Positions 9,541 through 18,107 are shown, counted from the stretch's first letter. The stretch: 64,000 nt of DNA from Bacillus andreraoultii (GCF_001244735.1 NZ_LN868937.1:1174894-1238893); one strand, 5' to 3'. A program made the numbers and translations. Notes: a model not told the origin generated them from the sequence alone.

Positions 9541-9690
9541 CTGAAATCTGGTTTTTTTATCAATAGCCCTTCTAGATGACCTCTTCCACTTTTTTTACCA
9601 TGAATTAGTCGTCTATAACTCTTTTAGATGACCGTTAACTGGATTTTTATTCAAAGTAGGAATCTATAACTCTTATAGGCGACCGTTTTC
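9541..9690 (-). repeat. ~51-bp tandem intergenic repeat, locus 1 (three degenerate units)
   Basis: Read on the minus strand, three units begin near 9686, 9635 and 9582, each starting with GGTCATCTAGAAGGG-like sequence, then TTATAGACG-like sequence, and ending in an A-rich stretch. The same unit occurs twice at 50503-50605. No coding capacity is seen. The block lies between a terminator and the lcfA promoter. Confidence 0.75.
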
Positions 9691-9922
9691 CCCAAGTTTT
9701 TCATTTACCTTTAAACTTTTTTGTTTAAAAAAAATAGAATAGAATCAACAACGTTTTTCGTGAATCTATTTTTTAGAAAGTTCTCTATAATTGAATGTGT
9801 ATAATTTTCCTTATTTATGTATAAATTTACCTTTTTTAATAGTATCAGCTTGCCTTTTATTATTTATACGTTCTTATGTTTACTAATTCACAATAGATTT
9901 TTTATTTTACAAAAATTTAATC

Positions 9923-9951
9923 TTGTAAACGTTTTTAAAATTAGCTATGAT
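9923..9951 (+). promoter_or_regulatory. Sigma-A promoter of lcfA with overlapping cre-like CcpA site
   Basis: TTGTAA (9923-9928), 17 bases, TATGAT (9946-9951). Within it, TGTAAACGTTTTTA at 9924-9937 fits the cre consensus TGWNANCGNTNWCA with one mismatch, placed where CcpA would block RNA polymerase. CcpA control of the lcfA operon is known in B. subtilis. I found no FadR palindrome between 9433 and 10016. Confidence 0.65.
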
Positions 9952-10016
9952 AAAGAAAAGAACAATTAGAATCATTATTTTTTTGTTGTTCTTTTTTACG
10001 ACAAAGGGGGGAGATT

Positions 10017-11717
10017 ATGGAAAATAAACCATGGTTACAGCTTTATCCGCCACAAATTCCGCACACATTAACGTATGATAATTCATCCCTGCAACAAGTA
10101 TTAGTTAATACGTCTAAGAAGTATCCAGATAAGATTGCCATCCACTTTAATGGTAAGGAGTTAACTTATAAAGAAGTATATGAATCTTCCTTAAAGATGG
10201 CAGGCTATTTGAAAAAAATTGGAATTAAAAAAGGGGACCGGGTGGCTATTATGCTGCCGAACACACCACAATCAGTCATTAGTTTTTACGGGATATTATT
10301 TGCGGGCGGGATTGCTGTACAGACAAATCCAATGTACACAGAGCGAGAATTAGCTTTTCAGATGAAAGATTCAGGAGCAAAGGCAATTATTGGATTAGAT
10401 ATTTTATTTCCGCGTATTACGAAAATTCAAGGGGAAACAAATTTACAACATATTATTATAACAGCAATTAAAGATTACTTACCATTTCCAAAGAATCTAG
10501 TGTATCCGTATATTCAAAAGAAACAATACGGATTTTCAGTTAAAGTCGAACATAAGGGAAATCATCATCTATTTAAAGAAATTATGAAAGAACAACCAAC
10601 GTCAGATCCAGTTCTAGACATTAATTGTGATGAAGAGTTGGCAATCCTACAATATACTGGTGGAACGACTGGTTTTCCAAAAGGAGTTATGTTGACACAT
10701 CGAAATTTAATTGCTAATTCAAAAATGTGTCAAGCTTGGCTGTATCGGTGTAGAGAAGGAGAAGAAGTTGTACTTGGTGCACTTCCATTCTTTCATGTAT
10801 ACGGCATGACAACGGTAATGATTCTATCTGTTTTGCAAGCATCAAAAATGGTTCTTATACCAAAGCCAGCCCCAGAAACATTGTTAAAGGCAATACAGTC
10901 GCAACGACCAACGATGTTTCCAGGTGCCCCAACAATGTATATTGGTCTGTTGAATCACCCAGATTTAACAAAATATGATTTATCATCTATTGATAGTTGT
11001 ATTAGTGGTTCAGCGCCGTTACCTGTCGAGGTTCAAGAACAGTTTGAAAAATTAACAGGTGGAAAACTAGTTGAAGGATATGGGCTGACTGAATCCTCGC
11101 CGGTAACACATGCAAATCTTTTGTGGGATGGTACACGGGTATCTGCAAGTATTGGTTTACCATGGCCAGATACAAATGCTGAAATTCGCTCTTTAGAAAC
11201 AGGGGAGCCATTACCTCCAGGAGAAGTTGGAGAATTAGTGATAAAAGGTCCGCAAGTGATGAAGGGATATTGGAATCGTCCAGAAGAAACGAACCAAGTG
11301 CTACAAGATGGTTGGTTATTCACCGGTGATATGGGATATATGGACGAAAAAGGATACTTTTACATTGTAGACCGTAAGAAGGATATGATTATTGCAAGCG
11401 GTTATAATATTTACCCACGCGAGGTTGAAGAAGTTTTATACGAACATCCAGCAGTAAAAGAAGTTGTTGTTGCAGGTGTTCCAGATCCGTATCGAGGCGA
11501 AACGGTAAAAGCATACATTGTCTTGAAAGATGGCGCTTCGATTACAGAAGATGAAATGAATAAGTATGCGAGAAAAAATCTTGCTGCTTATAAAGTACCG
11601 AGAATGTACGAATTTCGAGATGAACTTCCGAAAACAACAGTTGGAAAAATATTACGACGTCAGTTAGTTGAAGAAGAAAAGAAGAAAATGGCAGAGGCAA
11701 AAGAAAGAGAAGCATAG
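10017..11717 (+). CDS. lcfA: Long-chain fatty acid-CoA ligase
   Basis: 566 residues, an AMP-forming acyl-CoA synthetase that activates long-chain fatty acids to acyl-CoA for beta-oxidation. Visible signatures are the P-loop-like AMP-binding motif LQYTGGTTGFPKGVMLTHRN (residues ~212-231), GYGLTESSPVTH, the hinge region GWLFTGDMGYMDEKGYFYIVDRKKD, and the catalytic lysine segment PKTTVGKILRRQL near the C-terminus. The ATG follows AAGGGGGGAG. It heads the fad-etf cluster in the B. subtilis order, but a terminator-like hairpin and a new promoter separate it from fadR here. Confidence 0.95.
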   Translation: MENKPWLQLYPPQIPHTLTYDNSSLQQVLVNTSKKYPDKIAIHFNGKELTYKEVYESSLKMAGYLKKIGIKKGDRVAIMLPNTPQSVISFYGILFAGGIAVQTNPMYTERELAFQMKDSGAKAIIGLDILFPRITKIQGETNLQHIIITAIKDYLPFPKNLVYPYIQKKQYGFSVKVEHKGNHHLFKEIMKEQPTSDPVLDINCDEELAILQYTGGTTGFPKGVMLTHRNLIANSKMCQAWLYRCREGEEVVLGALPFFHVYGMTTVMILSVLQASKMVLIPKPAPETLLKAIQSQRPTMFPGAPTMYIGLLNHPDLTKYDLSSIDSCISGSAPLPVEVQEQFEKLTGGKLVEGYGLTESSPVTHANLLWDGTRVSASIGLPWPDTNAEIRSLETGEPLPPGEVGELVIKGPQVMKGYWNRPEETNQVLQDGWLFTGDMGYMDEKGYFYIVDRKKDMIIASGYNIYPREVEEVLYEHPAVKEVVVAGVPDPYRGETVKAYIVLKDGASITEDEMNKYARKNLAAYKVPRMYEFRDELPKTTVGKILRRQLVEEEKKKMAEAKEREA

Positions 11718-11723
11718 TTTCTT

Positions 11724-11751
11724 AAAGAGTAGCTCTTAACTCTCTTTTTTT
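11724..11751 (+). terminator. Weak terminator between lcfA and fadR
   Basis: Short stem AGAGT / ACTCT around TAGCTCTTA followed by seven T residues. Confidence 0.5.
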
Positions 11752-11774
11752 CTAAAAAAATATAAGAGAATCGT

Positions 11775-11803
11775 TTGACAAATGATAAAATAACTTTTAT
11801 TAT
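11775..11803 (+). promoter_or_regulatory. Sigma-A promoter of fadR
   Basis: Consensus -35 TTGACA (11775-11780), 17-base spacer, -10 TATTAT (11798-11803). The transcription start would fall at the edge of the FadR operator. Confidence 0.75.
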
Positions 11804-11810
11804 AAAATTA

Positions 11811-11828
11811 TGAATGATTATTCATTCA
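11811..11828 (+). promoter_or_regulatory. FadR operator (perfect palindromic box)
   Basis: TGAATGATTATTCATTCA matches the B. subtilis FadR (YsiA) consensus TGAATGAMTANTCATTCA except a T at the M position. It lies just downstream of the -10 box, a position for simple repression released by long-chain acyl-CoA. It implies autoregulation of fadR and control of genes read through from it. Confidence 0.85.
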
Positions 11829-11879
11829 TATACTTTTGACACCAAGAGTTACAGAAAAATTTATCTGAAGGTGAACGAT

Positions 11880-12476
11880 TTGAAAACACAAAAGCCAAAG
11901 TATATGCAAATTATTGATGCCGCAGTAATAACGATTGCCGAAAACGGTTATCACCAATCACAAGTTTCAAAAATTGCTAAACAAGCAGGTGTAGCAGACG
12001 GAACGATTTATCTTTATTTTAAAAATAAAGAGGATATACTAATTTCTCTTTTTCGTGAAAAAATGGGTCATTTTATCAATGATTTGGAAGAAGTAACGAA
12101 AACAAAAAATACCGCCTCAGAAAAATTATTACTTTTAATAGAAAAGCATTTTCGTCGTTTATCTGAGGATCACCATCTGGCTATTGTCACTCAGCTGGAA
12201 CTAAGGCAAACAAATAAAGATTTACGTTTCAAAATTAATGATATTTTAAAAGGCTATTTGAAACTTATTGATAAAGTCTTAGATGAAGGTACAAAAAATG
12301 GAGAATTTGATCCGAAATTGAATATCCGTTTAGCTCGACAAATGATTTTTGGAACAATTGATGAAACGGTAACGACATGGATTATGAATGATCATAAATA
12401 TGATTTAATCAGTCTAGCACCGGAAGTTCATCGCTTACTAATTAATGGCTGCGGTAACAAAGGAAAGGCAATCTAA
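11880..12476 (+). CDS. fadR: TetR family fatty acid degradation repressor FadR
   Basis: 198 residues. The N-terminus KPKYMQIIDAAVITIAENGY followed by SKIAKQAGVADGTIYLYFKNKEDIL is the TetR helix-turn-helix and is almost the same as B. subtilis FadR (YsiA). The remaining part is the ligand-binding helical domain, expected to bind long-chain acyl-CoA and release DNA. TTG 11880 with AAGGTGA 5 bases upstream is the likely start; the open frame to 11814 begins inside the operator itself. Neighbours are lcfA upstream and fadB downstream. Confidence 0.93.
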   Translation: MKTQKPKYMQIIDAAVITIAENGYHQSQVSKIAKQAGVADGTIYLYFKNKEDILISLFREKMGHFINDLEEVTKTKNTASEKLLLLIEKHFRRLSEDHHLAIVTQLELRQTNKDLRFKINDILKGYLKLIDKVLDEGTKNGEFDPKLNIRLARQMIFGTIDETVTTWIMNDHKYDLISLAPEVHRLLINGCGNKGKAI

Positions 12477-12491
12477 TCATTCATGAATATG

Positions 12492-12563
12492 ATTCGTACC
12501 GAGATGTATGGCATAAAATCTTTCCACATCCATTAGCATTATGCATACAATCTACGGTACGAA
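12492..12563 (+). other. Imperfect long inverted repeat in the fadR-fadB spacer
   Basis: ATTCGTACCG-AGATGTATG at 12493-12511 pairs imperfectly with CATACAATCT-ACGGTACGAA at 12544-12562, leaving a loop of ~35 bases. There is no T-run, so it is not a typical terminator. It may be an mRNA processing or stability element. Confidence 0.4.
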
Positions 12564-12611
12564 CATACATATATATTTATCGTACTAGACTTGTAATAGG
12601 AGGGATGGGAA

Positions 12612-13385
12612 ATGGCGTTTTTACAGTCAAAAATAGAAGGGAAAACAGCAATCATCTCATTAAACCGTCCGCCGGCAAATGCACTATCAAAAGAACTGTT
12701 GCTAGAATTGGATGAAGTATTGACAGAATTAGCAACGAATGATGATGTGCGTGTTGTCGTCGTTAAAGGGGAAGGTAAATTTTTCTGTGCTGGAGCAGAT
12801 ATAAGAGAATTTACTACATTTAGTTCACAAGAGAAAGCTTATGAGTTAGCACGAAATGGTCAGAAGCTTATGGATAAGATTGAACAGTATCCAAAACCTG
12901 TAATTGCTTCGATTCATGGAGCAGCTTTAGGTGGAGGGTTAGAATTAGCAATGAGCTGCCATATTCGTTTAGTGGCTGAAAATGCCAAATTAGGTTTACC
13001 TGAATTGTCACTTGGTATTATCCCTGGATTTGCTGGAACACAAAGATTGCCTAAATTCGTCGGTACAGAAAAAGCACTTGAAATGATGATTACTAGTGAA
13101 CCAATCACTGGTATTGAGGCGATAAAGTATGGACTTGCACTAAGGGCCTATCCAGAGGAAGAGCTTTTTAGTGAAACAATGAAACTAGCGAAAAAGTTCG
13201 AAAGGAAGAGTCCATCATCTGTTAAAGCGATTTTAGATCTCTTAACATATACGAAAACAGACCAATTTTCTACTGGTGTTGAAAAAGAAGCAACATTATT
13301 TAGTGAAGTTTTCCAAACAGAAGATGCGAAGGAAGGAATCCAAGCATTTATTGAAAAAAGACAACCGAATTTTGTGGGAAAATAG
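12612..13385 (+). CDS. fadB: Enoyl-CoA hydratase/isomerase FadB
   Basis: 257 residues of the crotonase superfamily, hydrating trans-2-enoyl-CoA in fatty acid beta-oxidation. The oxyanion-hole segments FFCAGADIREF (about 58-68) and HGAALGGGLELAMSCHI, and the catalytic glutamate segment LGLPELSLGIIPGFAGTQRL, are all present. The N-terminus and length match B. subtilis FadB (YsiB). The ATG follows AGGAGGGATGG. It is 135 bases downstream of fadR with no terminator visible, so it may be read from the FadR-controlled promoter. Confidence 0.92.
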   Translation: MAFLQSKIEGKTAIISLNRPPANALSKELLLELDEVLTELATNDDVRVVVVKGEGKFFCAGADIREFTTFSSQEKAYELARNGQKLMDKIEQYPKPVIASIHGAALGGGLELAMSCHIRLVAENAKLGLPELSLGIIPGFAGTQRLPKFVGTEKALEMMITSEPITGIEAIKYGLALRAYPEEELFSETMKLAKKFERKSPSSVKAILDLLTYTKTDQFSTGVEKEATLFSEVFQTEDAKEGIQAFIEKRQPNFVGK

Positions 13386-13464
13386 TGGTAAATCACTTAT
13401 AATAGATTAGTGAGTATATTTCTAATAATTTCATTTTTAAAAGAATAATAGGGGGGAGTAACGG

Positions 13465-14238
13465 ATGAATATTTATGTATTGTTAAAAAGAACTTTTGAC
13501 ACGGAAGAAAAAATTTCAATTGATAATGGGAAAATCAATGATGATGGTGCTGAATTTATTATTAACCCTTATGACGAGTACGCTGTTGAGGAGGCAATAC
13601 AAGTTCGTGATGAGCATGGTGGTGAAGTAACAGTCGTCACTGTCGGTGGAGAAGATGCAGAAAAGCAATTGCGTACTGCTTTAGCTATGGGTGCAGATAA
13701 GGCTGTTTTAATTAATATTGAAGATGATCTTGAAGTAACAGATCAATATACAACTGCTAAAATTTTAGCGGAATATTTAAAAGATAAGGATGCGGATTTA
13801 ATTATCGGTGGGAATGTAGCAATCGATAATGGAACAGGCCAAGTCGGTCCACGGGTTGCTGATTTACTAGGAATCCCTTATATTACAACAATTACAGACT
13901 TGAAAATCGATGGAACAAATGTAAGCGTTGTACGTGATGTTGAAGGTGACGAGGAAAAAATTGAAGCAACTCTACCATTATTAGTAACAGCTCAACAAGG
14001 ATTAAATGATCCGAGATATCCATCTTTACCTGGGATTATGAAAGCGAAAAAGAAACCGCTTGAAGAATTAGAATTGGATGATTTGGACATTGATGAGGAC
14101 GATGTTGAAGCAAAGACAAAAACAATTGAAGTATTTTTACCACCAAAACGTGAAGCTGGTAAAATTTTACAAGGTGATTTGAACGAACAAATACAAGAAT
14201 TAGTTTCCTTACTGCATAAAGATGCGAAAGTAATCTAA
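13465..14238 (+). CDS. etfB: Electron transfer flavoprotein beta subunit
   Basis: 257 residues. The N-terminus MNIYVLLKRTFDTEEKI and the segments YDEYAVEEAIQVRDEHGGEVTVVTVG and NGTGQVGPRVADLLGIPYIT are typical of EtfB, which holds AMP and forms a dimer with EtfA. The complex takes electrons from acyl-CoA dehydrogenases and passes them toward the quinone pool. RBS GGGGGGAG precedes ATG; etfA begins 33 bases downstream. Confidence 0.94.
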   Translation: MNIYVLLKRTFDTEEKISIDNGKINDDGAEFIINPYDEYAVEEAIQVRDEHGGEVTVVTVGGEDAEKQLRTALAMGADKAVLINIEDDLEVTDQYTTAKILAEYLKDKDADLIIGGNVAIDNGTGQVGPRVADLLGIPYITTITDLKIDGTNVSVVRDVEGDEEKIEATLPLLVTAQQGLNDPRYPSLPGIMKAKKKPLEELELDDLDIDEDDVEAKTKTIEVFLPPKREAGKILQGDLNEQIQELVSLLHKDAKVI

Positions 14239-14271
14239 GTTCACAAAGAATACGACAAGGAGGGTAATGAA

Positions 14272-15249
14272 ATGGGAAGAAAAGTTTTAGTGTTAGGTGA
14301 AGTTAAAGACGGTGCTTTAAGAAACGTATCATATGAAGCGATAGCAGCTGCAAAAACTGTATCTGAAGGTGGAGAAGTTGTAGGGGTTTTACTCGGTGAC
14401 TCAGTAAGTGAATTAGCGAATAGCTTAATTCATTATGGAGCAGACAAAGTTGTAGTTGTTGAAAATAGTCAATTAAATAATTATAGTTCTGATGGATACT
14501 CACAAGCCCTTTTAGCAGTAGTTGAAAATGAAGATCCAGAAGCAATTATTTTTGGTCACACATCTCTTGGAAAAGATTTATCTCCAAAGATTGCAAGTAA
14601 ACTTGATTCGGGTTTAATTTCCGATGTGATTGAAGTAGAAGTAACTGGTGGAAATGTAGTCTTCACACGTCCAATCTATTCTGGTAAAGCGTTTGAAAAG
14701 AAAATTGTCACAGACGGAATTATATTTGCGACAGTAAGACCGAATAATATCGCCCCACTCGAAAAAGATGAATCTAGAAATGGTGAAATTTCAACTTTAG
14801 ACGTTGAAATTAAAGATTTACGAACAATTATTAAAGAAGTTGTTCGTAAAGCAACAGAAGGCGTGGATTTGTCAGAAGCAAAGGTTGTTGTTGCTGGAGG
14901 CCGTGGAGTAAAGAGTGAAGATGGTTTCAAACCATTACAAGAACTTGCAGATGTACTAGGTGGTGCTGTAGGTGCATCTCGTGGAGCGTGTGACGCAGGA
15001 TTTTGTGATTATTCATTACAAATAGGTCAAACTGGTAAAGTTGTCACACCAGATTTATACATTGCATGTGGAATTTCCGGAGCTATCCAACATTTAGCTG
15101 GTATGTCTAATTCAAAAGTAATTGTTGCGATAAACAAAGATCCAGAAGCAAATATTTTTAAAGTAGCCGATTATGGAATCGTTGGTGACCTATTTGAAGT
15201 GGTACCTATTTTAACAGAAGAACTTAAAAAGTTAAAAGTGAATGCATAA
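14272..15249 (+). CDS. etfA: Electron transfer flavoprotein alpha subunit
   Basis: 325 residues. An N-terminal nucleotide-fold domain (GRKVLVLGEVKDGALR) is followed by the C-terminal FAD-binding domain with VVAGGRGVK, GGAVGASRGACDAGF, QIGQTGKVVTPDLYIACGIS and NKDPEANIFKVADYGIVGD. It carries the FAD of the EtfAB complex. RBS AAGGAGGG precedes ATG. A terminator follows the gene and closes the fad-etf group. Confidence 0.95.
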   Translation: MGRKVLVLGEVKDGALRNVSYEAIAAAKTVSEGGEVVGVLLGDSVSELANSLIHYGADKVVVVENSQLNNYSSDGYSQALLAVVENEDPEAIIFGHTSLGKDLSPKIASKLDSGLISDVIEVEVTGGNVVFTRPIYSGKAFEKKIVTDGIIFATVRPNNIAPLEKDESRNGEISTLDVEIKDLRTIIKEVVRKATEGVDLSEAKVVVAGGRGVKSEDGFKPLQELADVLGGAVGASRGACDAGFCDYSLQIGQTGKVVTPDLYIACGISGAIQHLAGMSNSKVIVAINKDPEANIFKVADYGIVGDLFEVVPILTEELKKLKVNA

Positions 15250-15261
15250 TGCAGTAAAAAT

Positions 15262-15306
15262 AGTCCCGTACTTAATCGAGTCTTGCTTGAGTACGGGACT
15301 TATTAA
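15262..15306 (+). terminator. Terminator after etfA
   Basis: Perfect 11-bp stem AGTCCCGTACT / AGTACGGGACT followed by a short T-rich run. Confidence 0.8.
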
Positions 15307-15466
15307 TTTGTAAAGTCATCGCTCATATTCAAATTCAACTCAGGTAAACTATTGGTTATTTTTTTCCTTTTAGGTTAAAATATCTGTGAGTCTAATATTT
15401 AGCAACTCATAACGTACAGTGATATACTACTGTCGATAAGGATAAATAGTTTAGGAGGGTTATTTA

Positions 15467-15781
15467 ATGGCAATTGTAAAAGCAACAGACCAAAATTTTT
15501 CAGAAGAAACGAGTAAAGGTTTAGTTTTAGCTGATTTCTGGGCTACTTGGTGTGGACCATGTAAAATGATTGCACCAGTACTTGAAGAAATTGATGCTGA
15601 AATGGGCGACAAAGTTAAAATCGTCAAACTTGATGTTGATGAAAATCAAGAAACAGCAGCAAAATATGGTGTGATGAGTATTCCAACATTAATTTTCTTT
15701 AAAGACGGAGAAATTGTTGATAAAGTAATTGGCTACCGTCCAAAAGAAGCTCTAGAAGAAGTGATCAATAGCCATTTATAA
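15467..15781 (+). CDS. trxA: Thioredoxin
   Basis: 104 residues with the WCGPC active site (ADFWATWCGPCKMIAPVLEE), the cis-proline segment GVMSIPTLIFFKDGE and the usual thioredoxin length. It reduces protein disulfides and supplies electrons to ribonucleotide reductase and peroxiredoxins. RBS TAGGAGGG precedes the ATG. It stands alone between two terminators; a possible sigma-A promoter is TTGGTT (15352) with TAAAAT (15376) at 18-base spacing. Confidence 0.97.
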   Translation: MAIVKATDQNFSEETSKGLVLADFWATWCGPCKMIAPVLEEIDAEMGDKVKIVKLDVDENQETAAKYGVMSIPTLIFFKDGEIVDKVIGYRPKEALEEVINSHL

Positions 15782-15794
15782 TAGTTCAAATTAA

Positions 15795-15820
15795 GGCAGT
15801 CCATAACGGGCTGTTTTTTT
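15795..15820 (+). terminator. Terminator after trxA
   Basis: Short hairpin GGCAGTCC-ATAAC-GGGCTG with one G-T pair, followed by seven T residues. Confidence 0.75.
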
Positions 15821-15924
15821 ACGTCAACCTTTGTTAAAATATTGATAAATATAGGCTGTTTTCATAAACTTTATTGTTCTTTTGCTAAGGCGGATTCTTA
15901 CTATAGATAAAGAATGCATTTAAT

Positions 15925-15980
15925 AGTGAAACATCGCACGAGGAAAATACGATTAGCGAGATTCTGATGTCGCCGCCAAG
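15925..15980 (+). repeat. Degenerate single copy of the ~61-bp hairpin repeat
   Basis: AAACATCGCACGAGGAAAAT then ACGATTAGC and GATTCTGATGTCGCCGCC align with the units around the IS1182 element (54165-56282): same CATCGCACGA lead, same GATTA core and a diverged GATTTTGAATTTGCTGC tail. The hairpin stem is lost in this copy. The rest of 15821-16081 shows nothing else. Confidence 0.6.
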
Positions 15981-16081
15981 ATCAACTACAGGTAATTTTT
16001 TTCAAAAAGCAACAAACTTTTGGAAAACAGTCTAAATATAAAAGGAACGTTATTCCATTTAAAATGGAGTGAAAGAAAATT

Positions 16082-17893
16082 ATGGATACGAAAAAAAGAA
16101 TACAAGAGAAACTAGCCCTGTTACCAGACCAACCCGGTTGTTATTTAATGAAAGATCGCCAAGGTACCATTATTTATGTTGGAAAGGCTAAAATTCTAAA
16201 AAACCGCGTTCGGTCCTACTTTATAGGCTCACATGATGGAAAGACCCAAGCATTGGTCAGTGAAATAGAGGATTTTGAATATATTATTACCTCTTCTAAT
16301 ATTGAAGCATTGATTCTTGAAATGAATTTAATAAAAAAACATAACCCAAAATACAATGTAATGCTGAAGGATGATAAAAGCTACCCGTTTATAAAGCTAA
16401 CGGCTGAGCGTCATCCTCGACTAATTATTACGCGGAAAGTGAAAAAAGATAAAGGAAAATACTTTGGCCCCTATCCGAATGTTACTGCAGCAAAAGAAAC
16501 AAAGAAATTATTAGACCGACTATATCCGCTGCGGAAATGCTCCACACTCCCCAATCGTGTCTGCCTATATTATCATATCGGTCAATGTTTAGCACCTTGT
16601 GTAAATGATATTTCCGAGGAAACATATAAAGAAATGACTGATGAAATTACTAAATTTTTAAACGGTGGTTATAATGAAGTAAAAAAACAATTAACTGCAA
16701 AAATGACGGAAGCAGCCGAAGAACTTGATTTTGAGCGAGCAAAAGAATATCGGGATAAAATTAGTGCGATTGAAACAACGATGGAAAAACAAAAAATGAC
16801 GATGCAAGATTTTGTAGATCGTGATGTATTCGGTTATGCGGTGGACAAAGGTTGGATGTGTGTTCAAGTATTTTTTATTCGCCAAGGAAAATTAATTGAA
16901 CGGGATGTTTCAATGTTTCCGTTTTATGATGATCCAGAAGCAGAAATGCTAACTTTTCTAGGACAGTTTTATGAAAAAGCCAATCATTTTAAACCAAAGG
17001 AAATTTTACTACCGAAAGAAATAGATGGTGAATTGGCTAAGCAATTATTAGAAGTAAAAATTTTACAGCCAATACGTGGTCAGAAAAAAGATCTCGTCAA
17101 CTTAGCGACGAAGAATGCATCAGTCGCTCTAAAGGAAAAATTTTCACTCATTGAACGAGATGAAGAAAGAACAATTAAAGCAATTGAAAAATTAGGCCAG
17201 GAAATGGGAATATATACACCATATCGAATAGAAGCATTTGATAACTCGAATATACAAGGTACGAATCCCGTTTCGGCAATGGTAGTTTTTACGAATGGGA
17301 AACCTGACAAAAAACAGTACCGAAAATATAAAATTAAAACAGTTGAAGGTCCAGATGACTATGAATCGATGCGAGAAGTAATCCGTAGAAGATATTCTCG
17401 AGTTTTAAAAGAAAATTTGCCTCTTCCTGATTTAATTTTAATTGATGGAGGAATGGGACAAATAGAAGCTGCGAAAGATATTTTACGAAATGAGCTGAAT
17501 CTAGAAATACCCGTTGCGGGACTGGCGAAAGATGATAAACACCAAACCGCCAATCTCCTTTATGGCGAACCATTGGAAATCGTACCGTTAGCTCGCAATA
17601 GTCAAGAATTTTATTTATTACAACGTATTCAGGATGAGGTTCATCGGTTTGCCATTACATTTCACCGCCAATTACGTGGAAAGTCGATGTTCCAATCTAT
17701 ATTAGATGATATTCCTGGGGTTGGTGAAAAAAGGAAAAAGCAATTAATGAAACATTTTGGTTCAATTAATAAAATGAAAGAAGCCACAGTAGAGGATTTT
17801 ATCCATATCGGTATGCCAGAAAATGTAGCAAAATCGATTATGGAAGTACTACATGCTGAAGAAAACGAAGAGATAGATAAAACAAAAGGTTAA
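16082..17893 (+). CDS. uvrC: Excinuclease ABC subunit C
   Basis: 603 residues. The N-terminal GIY-YIG nuclease domain ([19 protein letters not shown], residues ~18-36) cuts 3' of the lesion. A UVR domain near residue 200-235 ([18 protein letters not shown]) contacts UvrB. The RNase H-like 5' nuclease domain includes [10 protein letters not shown] and [14 protein letters not shown], and a C-terminal helix-hairpin-helix ([18 protein letters not shown]) binds DNA. Complete family length. RBS GGAGTGA precedes ATG. In B. subtilis lysC lies downstream; here it is absent. Confidence 0.96.
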   Translation: MDTKKRIQEKLALLPDQPGCYLMKDRQGTIIYVGKAKILKNRVRSYFIGSHDGKTQALVSEIEDFEYIITSSNIEALILEMNLIKKHNPKYNVMLKDDKSYPFIKLTAERHPRLIITRKVKKDKGKYFGPYPNVTAAKETKKLLDRLYPLRKCSTLPNRVCLYYHIGQCLAPCVNDISEETYKEMTDEITKFLNGGYNEVKKQLTAKMTEAAEELDFERAKEYRDKISAIETTMEKQKMTMQDFVDRDVFGYAVDKGWMCVQVFFIRQGKLIERDVSMFPFYDDPEAEMLTFLGQFYEKANHFKPKEILLPKEIDGELAKQLLEVKILQPIRGQKKDLVNLATKNASVALKEKFSLIERDEERTIKAIEKLGQEMGIYTPYRIEAFDNSNIQGTNPVSAMVVFTNGKPDKKQYRKYKIKTVEGPDDYESMREVIRRRYSRVLKENLPLPDLILIDGGMGQIEAAKDILRNELNLEIPVAGLAKDDKHQTANLLYGEPLEIVPLARNSQEFYLLQRIQDEVHRFAITFHRQLRGKSMFQSILDDIPGVGEKRKKQLMKHFGSINKMKEATVEDFIHIGMPENVAKSIMEVLHAEENEEIDKTKG

Positions 17894-17900
17894 AAGTAAA

Positions 17901-17935
17901 TAAAAGCAATTGGTGATATACCAATTGCTTTTATT
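17901..17935 (+). terminator. Terminator after uvrC
   Basis: Perfect 13-bp stem TAAAAGCAATTGG / CCAATTGCTTTTA with a 7-base loop. Confidence 0.85.
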
Positions 17936-17956
17936 GGCTAATGATAAATATAAATG

Positions 17957-18095
17957 ACTTTCCTTGTGCGTTTAAGCGCACAAGGAAGGCGTAAGCAGCT
18001 ACATCAAAGCCGAAAAACTCTCTTTCTTATCAAGCGAACTCTAGTCTCTTTGGTTGCCTAAAGGCTCGAGCGTCCTGAGTTTCTTTCTTACTACA
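17957..18095. repeat. ~130-bp dispersed intergenic repeat, copy A
   Basis: Near-identical to 40276-40405. Shared blocks are ACAAGGAAGGCGTAAGCAGC, ATCAAAGCCGAAAAACTCTC, GCGAACTCTAGTCTCTTT and the tail CTNGAGCGTC-like plus a TTTCTTT end. Copy A starts with its own hairpin, CCTTGTGCG / CGCACAAGG. It lies between the convergent uvrC and yslB genes. Confidence 0.8.
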
Positions 18096-18107
18096 TGTAA
18101 AATTATT

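Noticed and set aside
9541-9690. CRISPR array
   Set aside because: Units are degenerate, only three, with A-rich similar spacers and no cas genes in the window; a tandem repeat fits better.
12470-12500. FadR box after fadR (TCATTCATGAATATGA)
   Set aside because: The half-sites face outward in the wrong order and spacing, so it does not match the FadR palindrome.
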